The notes under the pieces were generated by a model. The model worked only from the letters and a program-made list of their open reading frames with translations, had not been told where the DNA came from and did not search any database. Below, one piece after another: positions 36,861 to 45,336 of a DNA stretch of 64,000 bases. The stretch covers positions 169,462-233,461 of the forward strand of contig JAGSHD010000007.1 in assembly GCA_023954715.1 (NCBI GenBank), read 5' to 3'. The DNA is from Candidatus Cloacimonadota bacterium (GTDB taxonomy: Bacteria; Muiribacteriota; UBA6191). The number at the start of each line of letters is the position of its first letter. Position 1 is the stretch's first letter. Position numbers and translations under genes: made by a program.

Positions 36861-37736
36861 ATGAAGATATACTCATTTTTACTACTTTTTACTCTATTTA
36901 TTTCTCATAATTTTACAATCGATACCTCCACTGACCGACAAGAGAAGTTTATACAACTGTATAAAATAAAAACAGAAGACCGACTAAAAAAAGAAAATAT
37001 CAAGAACTTGATTCATTATGCCAAAATGTGCCAAGCAGCGTTTAAGTCTGATGAGCATATCCATAATTTATACCCTGAAGTTACCATTATTAATGGCACA
37101 AAATATAAATCAAAGGCCTTCATCAAATTTGATCATGAGAATCAACATCAAGATATTATTATTCGTGGTTCAGATAATTTTAAAAACTGGATTGAAAACG
37201 CCAAAATTTTTAAGAGAAAGGATCGTTGGGCACGAGGAGTTAAAACTCATATCGGTTTTCACAACACTGCAAAGGAGCTTTTACTATTAGTAAAGGAAAA
37301 GCTCAATAGAAACTACACCACTACTGTTTCTGGGCACTCATTAGGCGGATCTACTGCTGTACTTCTTGGTTTATACCTTGAACACTTCAAATTTGAAAAA
37401 GTAAATGTTTTAAGTTTTGGGCAACCAAGAATTACAAACAAAAAAGGAGCACATAAGCTTTTAGACTTTCCTGTAAAAAGAGTTATTCATGAAGATGATA
37501 TTGTCACTAAACTTGTGCCTAAAGCATTAAGCTATAGACACTTTGGACAACTTTTCACATTAAGTGGGTATAAATTTGCCAAAGATAGCTTTGTTGAGCC
37601 AAACAATGTAGATAGTGAAAGAGTAACCAAAGCTTGGAGCCAGCTAGAAGCAGGAGAAATTGAAGTTCAAACTAATTTCAAGAGTCACAATATTATCAAT
37701 TACTTAAAAAGGTTACATGCACTATCTACAAAATAA
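36861..37736 (+). CDS. Secreted class 3 lipase-like hydrolase, paralogue 2
   Basis: This 291-residue protein is close to paralogue 1. It has a signal peptide (MKIYSFLLLFTLFISHNFT), RGSDNFKNWIENAKIFK, the nucleophile GHSLGGSTAV, FGQPRITN, Asp in HEDDIVTKLVP and His in YRHFG. The charged region DRWARGV and the C-terminal SHNIINYLKRL are shared with the other copies. The full triad is present. The start ATG follows GGAGAACCTAA. It has its own promoter, so the cluster is not a simple operon. Confidence 0.88.
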   Translation: MKIYSFLLLFTLFISHNFTIDTSTDRQEKFIQLYKIKTEDRLKKENIKNLIHYAKMCQAAFKSDEHIHNLYPEVTIINGTKYKSKAFIKFDHENQHQDIIIRGSDNFKNWIENAKIFKRKDRWARGVKTHIGFHNTAKELLLLVKEKLNRNYTTTVSGHSLGGSTAVLLGLYLEHFKFEKVNVLSFGQPRITNKKGAHKLLDFPVKRVIHEDDIVTKLVPKALSYRHFGQLFTLSGYKFAKDSFVEPNNVDSERVTKAWSQLEAGEIEVQTNFKSHNIINYLKRLHALSTK

Positions 37737-37779
37737 TCATTTCAATAATGATTCTGAACTAGCTTAGTAACCCATCTTA

Positions 37780-37807
37780 TTGACAAAAATACTTTTCTTT
37801 TTATAAT
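37780..37807 (+). promoter_or_regulatory. Consensus sigma-70 promoter for lipase 3
   Basis: TTGACA (37780-37785) and TATAAT (37802-37807) with a 16-bp spacer. The -10 region context TTTTTATAATCAG is the same as upstream of lipase 1, as expected if promoter and gene were duplicated together. Confidence 0.85.
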
Positions 37808-37847
37808 CAGGCTCAAGTCTTACACTTTAAACAAACGGGACACCTAA

Positions 37848-38720
37848 ATGATAAATAAACTTTTTTTACTGCTACTGCCCCTCATTATATCTCTTAATTT
37901 TGCTGCAAGTAGTTCAATACAAAAAGAAAATTTTTCTAAAATTTATCAACTAGATCAAGAGGCTCAACACCAACTAGATACTATCAAGTATTACATCAAG
38001 CATGCTAAGTACTGCCAGCTTGTTGGTAAAAGCAACCAAGCAATCTTAGATATCCACCCTAAGGCAGTAATCCGCTCAGGCAGCAAAAACAACGTTAAGC
38101 TATTTATATTAACCGATAATGAAACAAAGCATCAAACCTTAGTTATCCGAGGTTCCAGTAACTTCAAAAACTGGATTTCTAACGCTAAATTTTGGAAAAC
38201 CAAAGACAATTGGGCAAGAGGAGCAAAGGTTCACAAGGGCTTTTATCAAGTAGCACGAGAGATTTATAAACTTTCTCATCCTCTACTTAACCCGGCTTAC
38301 TCTACAACAATTACTGGTCACTCTTTAGGAGGAGCTGCAGGCACATTAATATCTTTATATCTTCAGAGAGTTTCATTTAAGAATATTAAAGTTGTCAGCT
38401 TTGGGGCTCCTAGATTAACAAACTCAAACGGAGCTCGTCTTTTAAACGATATCCATCTTCACCGTGTTGCACATGAAGACGATATCGTTACCAAACTACC
38501 CCCAAAGTTTTTGTCTTACCGACACTTTGGACAACTTTTCAAATTAAGTAAAAATAAAATACTAAGAAATGATGAAGTTGAAGATGATTCAGAAGACTCT
38601 CAAGAAGTATTAGACACTTGGAAAAAGCTAGAAAATAATGAGATTGATATCCAAGTAAATATCCCGAGTCATTTTATAAAAAATTACATCAAACGACTAT
38701 ACTCATTACTACATAAATAA
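37848..38720 (+). CDS. Secreted class 3 lipase-like hydrolase, paralogue 3
   Basis: This 290-residue protein has a signal peptide (MINKLFLLLLPLIISLNFA), RGSSNFKNWISNAKFWK, the nucleophile GHSLGGAAGT, FGAPRLTN (Ala-Pro in place of Gln-Pro), Asp in HEDDIVTKLPP and His in YRHFG. The C-terminus ends SHFIKNYIKRLYSLL. The triad is complete. It is more diverged from paralogues 1 and 2 around the strand leading to FGAPR, which may alter substrate choice. ATG 37848 is preceded by GGGACACCTAA. Confidence 0.88.
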   Translation: MINKLFLLLLPLIISLNFAASSSIQKENFSKIYQLDQEAQHQLDTIKYYIKHAKYCQLVGKSNQAILDIHPKAVIRSGSKNNVKLFILTDNETKHQTLVIRGSSNFKNWISNAKFWKTKDNWARGAKVHKGFYQVAREIYKLSHPLLNPAYSTTITGHSLGGAAGTLISLYLQRVSFKNIKVVSFGAPRLTNSNGARLLNDIHLHRVAHEDDIVTKLPPKFLSYRHFGQLFKLSKNKILRNDEVEDDSEDSQEVLDTWKKLENNEIDIQVNIPSHFIKNYIKRLYSLLHK

Positions 38721-38737
38721 TTCTCAATATTCATATA

Positions 38738-38746
38738 TGGTATAAT
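38738..38746 (+). promoter_or_regulatory. Extended -10 promoter for lipase 4
   Basis: TGGTATAAT (38738-38746) is an extended -10 element 16 bp before the ATG of the fourth lipase. No clear -35 is present. The leader would be only about ten bases, with AAAGG as ribosome site, unlike the longer leaders of copies 1-3. Confidence 0.65.
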
Positions 38747-38762
38747 CCCCTAAAGGCACATT

Positions 38763-39638
38763 ATGAAATACTTAAAAATACTTTTTATACTAGCGATCAC
38801 CTTATCTAGTTTTAGCTTTGCTGATACACTGCAAAGAATTGAAAACTTTGACAAATTATACGACGTTGATTTTAAATCCAATGTAAGTAAAGCTCAGATA
38901 TTAAACGCAATAAAGTTCGTAGAACTTTGTCATTTAAGCGATCAAGACGATAAAACTATACTCAAAAAATATCCTAAAGCACTAATTTTTGAAACCCACA
39001 AAACTGAAATTAAGTTTTTTATTATTAAAAACCATAAGCTTAAGACGCAGACTCTAGCCATAAGAGGCTCAACAACAGTACAAAACTGGATTCAGGATGC
39101 TAAGTTCTTTAAAGTTACAGATGAATGGGCCAAAGGGATCAAAGTTCACAAAGGGTTTTACCAATCAGCTAGAGAAGTTTTTGCAAAGGCTAAAAAGCAT
39201 TTGAGAAAATCTTACCAAACCAAAATTACTGGACATTCTTTAGGTGGGGGAGTTGCTATCCTTATGGGCTCTTACCTAAAACACCACAAGTATCTTGTAA
39301 ATGAAATTATCACTTTTGGACAACCAAGAATAACCAACAAAGATGGTGCCACTGTTTTACGAAATCTACCTCTAGAGAGAGTTACCGTAGAGTTGGATTT
39401 AGTACCTAGTTTACCCCCTAAGTTTTTAGGCTATCGCCACTTTGGAAAAAGTCTTGTCGTTAAGCACAATGAAGTCTTCCAAAGTAATCGTATAATAGAG
39501 TCCAATAAAAAAGATAGTGATCAAGCACTACAAGCATGGGATGACCTAGAAAGAAACCATCAAGTAATGAAAACAAACTTTCAATCTCATCGCCTACGGA
39601 ACTACTTGAAAAACCTATATAATGCTCTAGAAGACTAA
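38763..39638 (+). CDS. Secreted class 3 lipase-like hydrolase, paralogue 4
   Basis: This 291-residue protein is the most divergent copy. It has a signal peptide (MKYLKILFILAITLSSFSFA), RGSTTVQNWIQDAKFFK, the nucleophile GHSLGGGVAI, FGQPRITN, Asp in VELDLVPSLPP and His in YRHFG. The triad is intact. VELDLVPSLPP is nearer the general family consensus than the HEDDIVTKLPP of copies 2 and 3. A strong terminator lies about 100 bp downstream. Confidence 0.88.
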   Translation: MKYLKILFILAITLSSFSFADTLQRIENFDKLYDVDFKSNVSKAQILNAIKFVELCHLSDQDDKTILKKYPKALIFETHKTEIKFFIIKNHKLKTQTLAIRGSTTVQNWIQDAKFFKVTDEWAKGIKVHKGFYQSAREVFAKAKKHLRKSYQTKITGHSLGGGVAILMGSYLKHHKYLVNEIITFGQPRITNKDGATVLRNLPLERVTVELDLVPSLPPKFLGYRHFGKSLVVKHNEVFQSNRIIESNKKDSDQALQAWDDLERNHQVMKTNFQSHRLRNYLKNLYNALED

Positions 39639-39735
39639 TTTTTGACTAACAATGGGCCATAAATGCATCTTATCCCCTATGTTTAACAAGCCATTTATCA
39701 CCTAATCCTTTAAGGTTTCTTCAATTTGTAATGTA

Positions 39736-39785
39736 CAATAAAAAACCCCTCTATTTGTTTTTCAAAATAGAGGGGTTTTTTATTG
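39736..39785. terminator. Strong bidirectional terminator
   Basis: A perfect 21-bp inverted repeat (39736-39756 with 39765-39785) has an 8-nt loop, a CCCCTCTA/TAGAGGGG core and A6/T6 flanks. It lies between the convergent lipase cluster (plus) and GlmL cluster (minus) and would stop transcription from both sides. Confidence 0.95.
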
Positions 39786-39803
39786 TCTATATAGACGCTT
39801 TAA

Positions 39804-40916
39804 TTATACTAGCTCAATGTTAGCTCTTGGCACCTTATATTCAGTACCATCCTTTAACCTCAAGGTGGCTACCCTAACCTTTGCACCCGTTGGAATAACA
39901 AATGGATCAGAAGGCAAGTCAATGACTTCTCCGATTTCTCCAAAATGTGGGTTTCTGATTACACGAGCCTCTGCCCCTATCCTCAGATTTTTTCCACCAT
40001 CTGCTTCAGCGGTAGTTTGAAAGTCTTTTGTTAATGGAATCAATATTTCTGGTCGGATCACACCGGCACGAATCTGTGTTGCTCCATTAATTGAAGCTAA
40101 ATGACCTTCATGCCTGCAAAGTAGTTCATAAGTTTTTGGAGACATTTCTATCTCTCCAAATCCTTCCGTAACAATCAAGGTCGTACCTTTTTCATTACCA
40201 GTAATTGCCACTCCCAAATCATAACCTAAAATTTCTTTTAAATCTTTATCGTTTATTCCACCAGAAATAATACCAATTACTCCCAGATCATTTGCTTTTT
40301 TGATCGCCTCATGGGTCATTAAAGATCCTGCTATCAGGATTTTATTGGCACATGACTCATCGATATCCGAAGCTTTTAAAACCTGTGCCTTATCCTTAGA
40401 GACAACTTTAAGCACTCCTACTTTTTCTTCACCGATTCCAAAGATCCCCTGAATAGATGAAGCCTCTGTCTCTATGACCACACTATCACCATCATCTACT
40501 TCTACAACCTTGCCTGATATGTAGGCCGAAACCTCTACCGGTACCGGTGCTTCTCGAAGAATAATCTGTCCTGATACATGAGATATAGAGTCGATACTTC
40601 CGTCAATAGGAGAAACCAAAGGTGTTTTAAACAAACCAAAAAAGGAGTAAGCTAAGCCAATTACTTCATCAGCTTTAACAGTATCGCCTTCTTTTTTCAA
40701 CATACACTCTTCTAATTCAGATGGACTAACACCTAACTTGATCGCTGCACTTAATGGTACAGGCTTACCCGGTAAATATGTTGAAGCAACAATAGTATCT
40801 TGGCTTACAGTAGACCCTACCTCTACGTTTGTATCCCCTTTTAAAGGTAAACGCCTTTCTCTTTGTATGGTTATTTTTTCTTCTACTTCAAGACTAGGAA
40901 CATACGCTTGTGACAT
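39804..40916 (-). CDS. Conserved-looking protein with barrel and KOW-like domains, GlmL cluster
   Basis: The 370-residue soluble protein begins MSQAYVPSLEVEEKITIQRE. Residues of about 35-160 contain biotinyl/lipoyl- or barrel-like strands (for example LVSPIDGSIDSISHVSGQII and PVEVSAYISGKVVEVDDGD), but no lipoyl-Lys motif. Residues 175-270 look like an alpha/beta domain (ILIAGSLMTHEAIKKAND, GVIGIISGGIND). The C-terminal 70 residues have KOW-like strands (GAEARVIRNPHFGEIGEVID and TGAKVRVATLRLKDG). I do not know the family. ATG 40916 lies inside the sequence just after the GlmL stop with AGGGAG as ribosome site; an upstream TTG at 40931 is less likely. It is last in the seven-gene cluster. Confidence 0.75.
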   Translation of the reverse strand: MSQAYVPSLEVEEKITIQRERRLPLKGDTNVEVGSTVSQDTIVASTYLPGKPVPLSAAIKLGVSPSELEECMLKKEGDTVKADEVIGLAYSFFGLFKTPLVSPIDGSIDSISHVSGQIILREAPVPVEVSAYISGKVVEVDDGDSVVIETEASSIQGIFGIGEEKVGVLKVVSKDKAQVLKASDIDESCANKILIAGSLMTHEAIKKANDLGVIGIISGGINDKDLKEILGYDLGVAITGNEKGTTLIVTEGFGEIEMSPKTYELLCRHEGHLASINGATQIRAGVIRPEILIPLTKDFQTTAEADGGKNLRIGAEARVIRNPHFGEIGEVIDLPSDPFVIPTGAKVRVATLRLKDGTEYKVPRANIELV

Positions 40917-40917
40917 T

Positions 40918-42756
40918 TTATTCTCCCTCAAAATCAGGATATACTTCTAAATTTTTATACCAAGTTTTTAGTTTACTGATACGAGCTATCGGATCAGTGG
41001 ACATTGTAAATGGACGACCTCTAGTATCAAAAATCAATCCAGCGTTCCCGCCTTTGACTTCTTTTGTTACTGATTTACCCTTTCCTTCACCCATATTAAA
41101 ATGCCTAGATGGTTTAACCGTAACAGTTGCCGTGTCTTCGCTATCTAAATCTACTTTTATTAACTCACCAGACTTCATATCAAAGTTATCTGTTTTACCA
41201 TCCTTGAAAGTTATTGATACCTTCATAACATGGTCATCTTCATTTTTAGCGTTGCCTACTGGTGCAATACATGTACCTAAAAAGACCAAACAATCTTTTT
41301 GAAACACCTCATTGGCAGCCTCTGGGTAAACTTCTGATATTACTCCTAAGTGTGGCATCATAAAAATAGAATCCACAGCTAATCGAGTGAATCCTTCTGG
41401 AAAAAATGAATCAATTAACATAAGCGCTGTTTGATTACGTAAAGGAGCATGAGAAAGCACTCCACCAGAACCGATCACCAGACCACATTCCATCATATTT
41501 ACTAAGGTACTACCAGACTCACTTTGAGTGAAAATATCACCAATCGATCTTTGCTTTTGAACACCTTTTAAACCAACAGCCAAGCTTTTGTGCTGGTCAA
41601 AAGATAATCTCAAGGCTTCTCTAGCAATAGCTTGCTCAAAAATTAAATCTTCTAGTCTATATGGTATAGACGTTGGGCGAATCATTTTATTTTTAACTGT
41701 ATTTCGTAGCTCCACTTCATCCATATCAAATGGAACCCAACGCATTACATTAGCCAAACCAGCCTCAGAAAATACATTAGAGATAGAGTAACTCATACCA
41801 AGGTTTGCTGAAACAGATCGATTAAAAATATCCTCTTCTGTTTCATAGTTTTTAAAAACAGAGAATACATCAGTAGTTGCCCCACCAATATCTACTCCCA
41901 CCACTTTCATATCTTCTTGTTTCGCTACTGTACGGATGATCATTCCTACTGCTGCTGGTGTTGGCATAATATCAACATCAGTCAGCTTCATTAGGTTAGG
42001 ATATCCTGGTGCATGAGACATTACGTGCTCTAAAAACTGAGTTTGAATTTTTTGTCTTGGAGGGTCTAAGTTTTCTTCTTCTAGACTTGGTCTTAGATTT
42101 TCACAAATATCTAACTCAACCTTATCTCCTAGAATGTTTTTTACTTCTTCTTGGGCTTCTACGTTACCAGCATAGATCACAGGTAAACTATAGTTTAACC
42201 CCAATCTTGGTTTTGGATTGGATGCTCCCACAATCTCAGTAATTTGTAAAACGTGCTTGATGGTTCCACCATCAACTCCACCAGCTAGCAACATCATATC
42301 AGGGCGTAAATATCGGATTCGCTCAATTTTTTCGTGGGCTAATAAACCATCATTTACAGCCAAAGTCTGCATAACAATCGCTCCGGCTCCTAAAGCAGCT
42401 CTCTCTGCTGATTCACCAGACATTTCTTTTACTACCCCACTCACGATCATTTGGAGTCCACCACCAGCTGATGAGGTAGAAACATATAAATCAACACCGC
42501 TATCTTTATCATTGCCTTTAATGATATTTCCATCAGCATCTAGCATTTTGATTCCACTGAGTTCTTCTAGCTCTCTTAGAGAGTTTCTTACTCCGTGAGT
42601 TACATCTTCAACAGGAGCCTCAACAGTTGTTGGCGCTTCGCCACGATATGTTTGCCTAAAATGCCCATCTACTTTTTCTATCATGATCGCTTTTGTAGTT
42701 GTACTTCCACAATCTGTAGCTATGATTCGATTAATATTGCTTTTATCTATAGTCAT
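40918..42756 (-). CDS. GlmL/MutL-type ASKHA-fold ATPase
   Basis: This 612-residue protein belongs to the family annotated glutamate mutase MutL/GlmL, related to reactivation ATPases of the actin/Hsp70 fold. It shows the first phosphate motif ATDCGSTTTKAIMI, SSAGGGLQMIVSG, MLLAGGVDGGT, the second phosphate motif VGVDIGGATTDVFS, and the adenosine-like VIGSGGVLSHA. It is unrelated to the DNA mismatch repair protein MutL despite the name. No glutamate mutase subunit is nearby; instead five small membrane or anchored proteins precede it and a KOW-like protein follows, so it may drive a membrane assembly. Its ATG overlaps the upstream stop as TAATG. Confidence 0.88.
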   Translation of the reverse strand: MTIDKSNINRIIATDCGSTTTKAIMIEKVDGHFRQTYRGEAPTTVEAPVEDVTHGVRNSLRELEELSGIKMLDADGNIIKGNDKDSGVDLYVSTSSAGGGLQMIVSGVVKEMSGESAERAALGAGAIVMQTLAVNDGLLAHEKIERIRYLRPDMMLLAGGVDGGTIKHVLQITEIVGASNPKPRLGLNYSLPVIYAGNVEAQEEVKNILGDKVELDICENLRPSLEEENLDPPRQKIQTQFLEHVMSHAPGYPNLMKLTDVDIMPTPAAVGMIIRTVAKQEDMKVVGVDIGGATTDVFSVFKNYETEEDIFNRSVSANLGMSYSISNVFSEAGLANVMRWVPFDMDEVELRNTVKNKMIRPTSIPYRLEDLIFEQAIAREALRLSFDQHKSLAVGLKGVQKQRSIGDIFTQSESGSTLVNMMECGLVIGSGGVLSHAPLRNQTALMLIDSFFPEGFTRLAVDSIFMMPHLGVISEVYPEAANEVFQKDCLVFLGTCIAPVGNAKNEDDHVMKVSITFKDGKTDNFDMKSGELIKVDLDSEDTATVTVKPSRHFNMGEGKGKSVTKEVKGGNAGLIFDTRGRPFTMSTDPIARISKLKTWYKNLEVYPDFEGE

Positions 42757-43061
42757 TACATGACCTCACTTTGCTCAGAAGATTCTTCCAATGAATTAAA
42801 ATCTCTATTTTCAATCGCTTTGATTAGATACTCTATGTTTTCTCTATCTTCCATTAGTAAAGCAAAGTTGTGTACCTCATCTGCTTTTAGGAATAAAGAT
42901 AAAAATGGTGTCATTACAATCACCATAGAGGAAAAAACTAAGGACAATGGCTTATGTGCTTCTAGGAGAAAAATTGCCATAACTTCAAACTTTCTTTTGC
43001 AAATTTCAAAGGCAACTTTTCTTAAAAACTCTTTTTCGTCTACTAAGGTACTCATATTCAA
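42756..43061 (-). CDS. Small single-span protein of the GlmL cluster
   Basis: The protein has 101 residues: a charged helical start (DEKEFLRKVAFEICKRKFEV), a hydrophobic stretch (about 37-58, PLSLVFSSMVIVMTPFLSLF), and an acidic C-terminus (EDRENIEYLIKAIENRDFNS). There is no known family. The start overlaps the preceding stop (ATGA) and its own stop overlaps the GlmL start (TAATG), so it is translated in a chain with both. It may link GlmL to the membrane components. Confidence 0.68.
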   Translation of the reverse strand: MNMSTLVDEKEFLRKVAFEICKRKFEVMAIFLLEAHKPLSLVFSSMVIVMTPFLSLFLKADEVHNFALLMEDRENIEYLIKAIENRDFNSLEESSEQSEVM

Positions 43062-44503
43062 AGACCCATTGAAGTAAATGCTTTACTTACATCAACTATT
43101 AAAAAGTCCATTCTTCCAATAAGTAGTGAAATTCTAGCCATAATCGTATAACCAAAAGATGCGCCAAACGTTATCATTAAAAAATAGATACCTACTTTTG
43201 CGCCAACTCCTACTGCTCCTTTATGCTCTGTAGAGAAGAAGAAATAAACTAATATTGTCAAAACCCCAAATGCGATTAATAAGTTTTTGAATAAATCATA
43301 GGCTGTGGAGGAAAACCCTGTTTGTAAGTCTTCTTTGATGAAGGTACTTTGCATAGATGATTCAGAACCTTTAAAGAAGCTCTTTGTATTAACAGACAAC
43401 AAAGGGTCTTTCTCTTTAGAGGAAAAGTAACTACTTGCTGATACATAACTTGCTAAGTCTCCTTCAAGGCTTTGAAAGTTAGCCATTAACTGCTGTAAGC
43501 TTTTTTGCAATACTTGCACGGCCTTTAATCCAGCTTCCAAATTTGTTCGATTCGGAGCAGGTGGATAAAAGTGACTTGAAACTTTAGTTATAGTATCTGA
43601 TAGGGATTTCACCCTTAGTTTTAAAATTACTTCACTTGAAGCTAAATCTACTTCTAACTTTTGAAGTTTTTCAAGTTCTTTGCCTAATTTGAAAGATTTC
43701 ATATCTAAATCATTATATGATAAAGAGGCTGACTCATTTTTAAAAAATTTACTTACATCTTCTTTTAAAGCTACTTGCTTGTTTTTAATACTAACTTTTG
43801 CAGATGAATAAAGCTTTTGCCAACCTAACAAATTAGTTTTCATAGCTTTTAACTGCTTATCCATTTCTAGTTTAGCTTCACCAGCCTTGAGCCAGCCAGC
43901 TTGCATACCCTTCAATGAGTCATCAGATACGTTCTTAACTCCCCCATCAGACTTAACCACACTTCGTAATGCCATTGCTTCCCAAACTAAAAATTGGTTT
44001 AATTTGTTGATTGCTTCCATGTGAGCAGAATTCATTTTTAACTCATTTGAATAGTCTGCTTCAATGTTATATTGAGTCTTCTTTATTTTTTCTAAACTCG
44101 CTTCTTTACTTTGGATTGCTTCTACTGTCTGGCGTACTTGGATAATCACATCTGACTTAAATCTTGTAGTCATTGATAAACCGATTGTTCCACCAACTAC
44201 AAGTGCAATGGCCCATCGAGACAACCAATCCACTTTAGGCACCAACTTTAAAATCATAAATAATCCCAATACAATTGGAATAATTAGACTATAATCAATA
44301 GCGGTTCCTTGAGGAGTATTAAACAAAGGTGTGTAAAGCTTTTTCATCATCACATCTGCCATTCCTCTAGACATCATGTAGCCAGCTGATACACCTACAT
44401 ATAAATGCTCTGCAAAACGATAAAATGGATTATCTTTGTATAAAAATGAAAAGATACATAAGGTTAAAAAACCTGCGAAAATAATTGATAATTCTTCAAA
44501 CAT
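43058..44503 (-). CDS. Membrane protein with long central coiled coil, GlmL cluster
   Basis: The protein has 481 residues. The N-terminal third has about four membrane helices (LSIIFAGFLTLCIFSFLY, the region around 70-92, and IALVVGGTIGLSMTTRF). Residues of about 120-395 are hydrophilic and helical with coiled-coil character (for example QTVEAIQSKEASLEKIKK and GKELEKLQKLEVDLASSE). Two or three helices close the protein (LLIAFGVLTILVYFFF, GIYFLMITFGASFGYTI). This membrane-coil-membrane layout suggests a mechanical or scaffold role. I know no family function. It is fourth of seven cluster genes, 9 nt after the preceding gene. Confidence 0.72.
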   Translation of the reverse strand: MFEELSIIFAGFLTLCIFSFLYKDNPFYRFAEHLYVGVSAGYMMSRGMADVMMKKLYTPLFNTPQGTAIDYSLIIPIVLGLFMILKLVPKVDWLSRWAIALVVGGTIGLSMTTRFKSDVIIQVRQTVEAIQSKEASLEKIKKTQYNIEADYSNELKMNSAHMEAINKLNQFLVWEAMALRSVVKSDGGVKNVSDDSLKGMQAGWLKAGEAKLEMDKQLKAMKTNLLGWQKLYSSAKVSIKNKQVALKEDVSKFFKNESASLSYNDLDMKSFKLGKELEKLQKLEVDLASSEVILKLRVKSLSDTITKVSSHFYPPAPNRTNLEAGLKAVQVLQKSLQQLMANFQSLEGDLASYVSASSYFSSKEKDPLLSVNTKSFFKGSESSMQSTFIKEDLQTGFSSTAYDLFKNLLIAFGVLTILVYFFFSTEHKGAVGVGAKVGIYFLMITFGASFGYTIMARISLLIGRMDFLIVDVSKAFTSMGL

Positions 44504-44512
44504 ATAAATCTC

Positions 44513-45334
44513 CTAATCCTTCTTCTCAATAATATAGATAATATTAGATAGAATAATTAGTAAAATAATAACTAAGTGAGCCATGGACTGCGCATCCATA
44601 CCAGATAGGCCTTTTCCTTTGATTTTTTCAAGAGTTTCGTATTCGGCCGCCCCTCTTAATCCACCTAATAGACCAAAAATTTGTCCTGAGTCCATATAAG
44701 CATAAAATCTTGGTGCACTCACAGCTGTTACTCCAGCTCCTACTTTAATATTATGGATCGCATTTGCTACAGACACATAAGCAGGAACACCCGGATCTCC
44801 AGCACTAATAGAGATTACAGCATCTGCGTCTTTCAATGATTTGAAACCACTCATGATTTCATAACTACCTACTGGCTTCTTTCTTTCATCTACTGGAAAA
44901 GCATTTACAATATCCTGAGAAAATACTGCTACCTGATTTAGTCCAGTATTTGGCCCATAATAAAAACCTAAGTTAATATAGTCTTTACCATATACAACTT
45001 CCTTATCCTTAGACATATTAGCAAAGGCATTCGTTGCCATGGATGGCCCAGCAGGATACAAAGATATGGCATATACCTTCAGTTTTTTACGAAAAGCATG
45101 ATGAATGATGGCTTCTGACATGGGATGTAACTCGGCCTTTGACGCAGGATCATAATCAAAAGACAATACTAGCTTAGACCCTGGCTCTAGACTATCTACA
45201 ACTTTGTACATACTTTTTGCTTCGGGACCTGGGGTCAAAGGTAACCCAAGAGGCATTATCAATGGAATTGCCACCGCTAAAGCGATCAAAACAAAAATAT
45301 ATCGTCTATCTAAATTCTTTAAAAACTCTAGCAT
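44513..45334 (-). CDS. Membrane-anchored alpha/beta protein, GlmL cluster
   Basis: The protein has 273 residues with an N-terminal membrane anchor (YIFVLIALAVAIPLIMPLGL) and a C-terminal anchor (AHLVIILLIILSNIIYIIE). The 200-residue domain between (about 45-235) alternates strands and helices (SKLVLSFDYDP, KLKVYAISLYPAGPSM, DADAVISISAGDPG). It contains YYGPNTGLNQ and ends LLGGLRGAAEYE, consistent with a Rossmann-like ligand or partner domain outside the cytoplasm. No known family. It starts 2 nt after the previous gene with AGGG upstream. Confidence 0.7.
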   Translation of the reverse strand: MLEFLKNLDRRYIFVLIALAVAIPLIMPLGLPLTPGPEAKSMYKVVDSLEPGSKLVLSFDYDPASKAELHPMSEAIIHHAFRKKLKVYAISLYPAGPSMATNAFANMSKDKEVVYGKDYINLGFYYGPNTGLNQVAVFSQDIVNAFPVDERKKPVGSYEIMSGFKSLKDADAVISISAGDPGVPAYVSVANAIHNIKVGAGVTAVSAPRFYAYMDSGQIFGLLGGLRGAAEYETLEKIKGKGLSGMDAQSMAHLVIILLIILSNIIYIIEKKD

Positions 45335-45336
45335 AA

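Noticed and set aside
35819..39638. Assembly artefact creating four lipase copies
   Set aside because: The copies differ throughout in protein and intergenic sequence, so they are true paralogues and not a collapsed or repeated read.
40918..42756. DNA mismatch repair MutL
   Set aside because: The shared name is misleading. The protein has ASKHA-type phosphate motifs (ATDCGSTTTKA, VDIGGATTDV) and none of the GHKL motifs of repair MutL.
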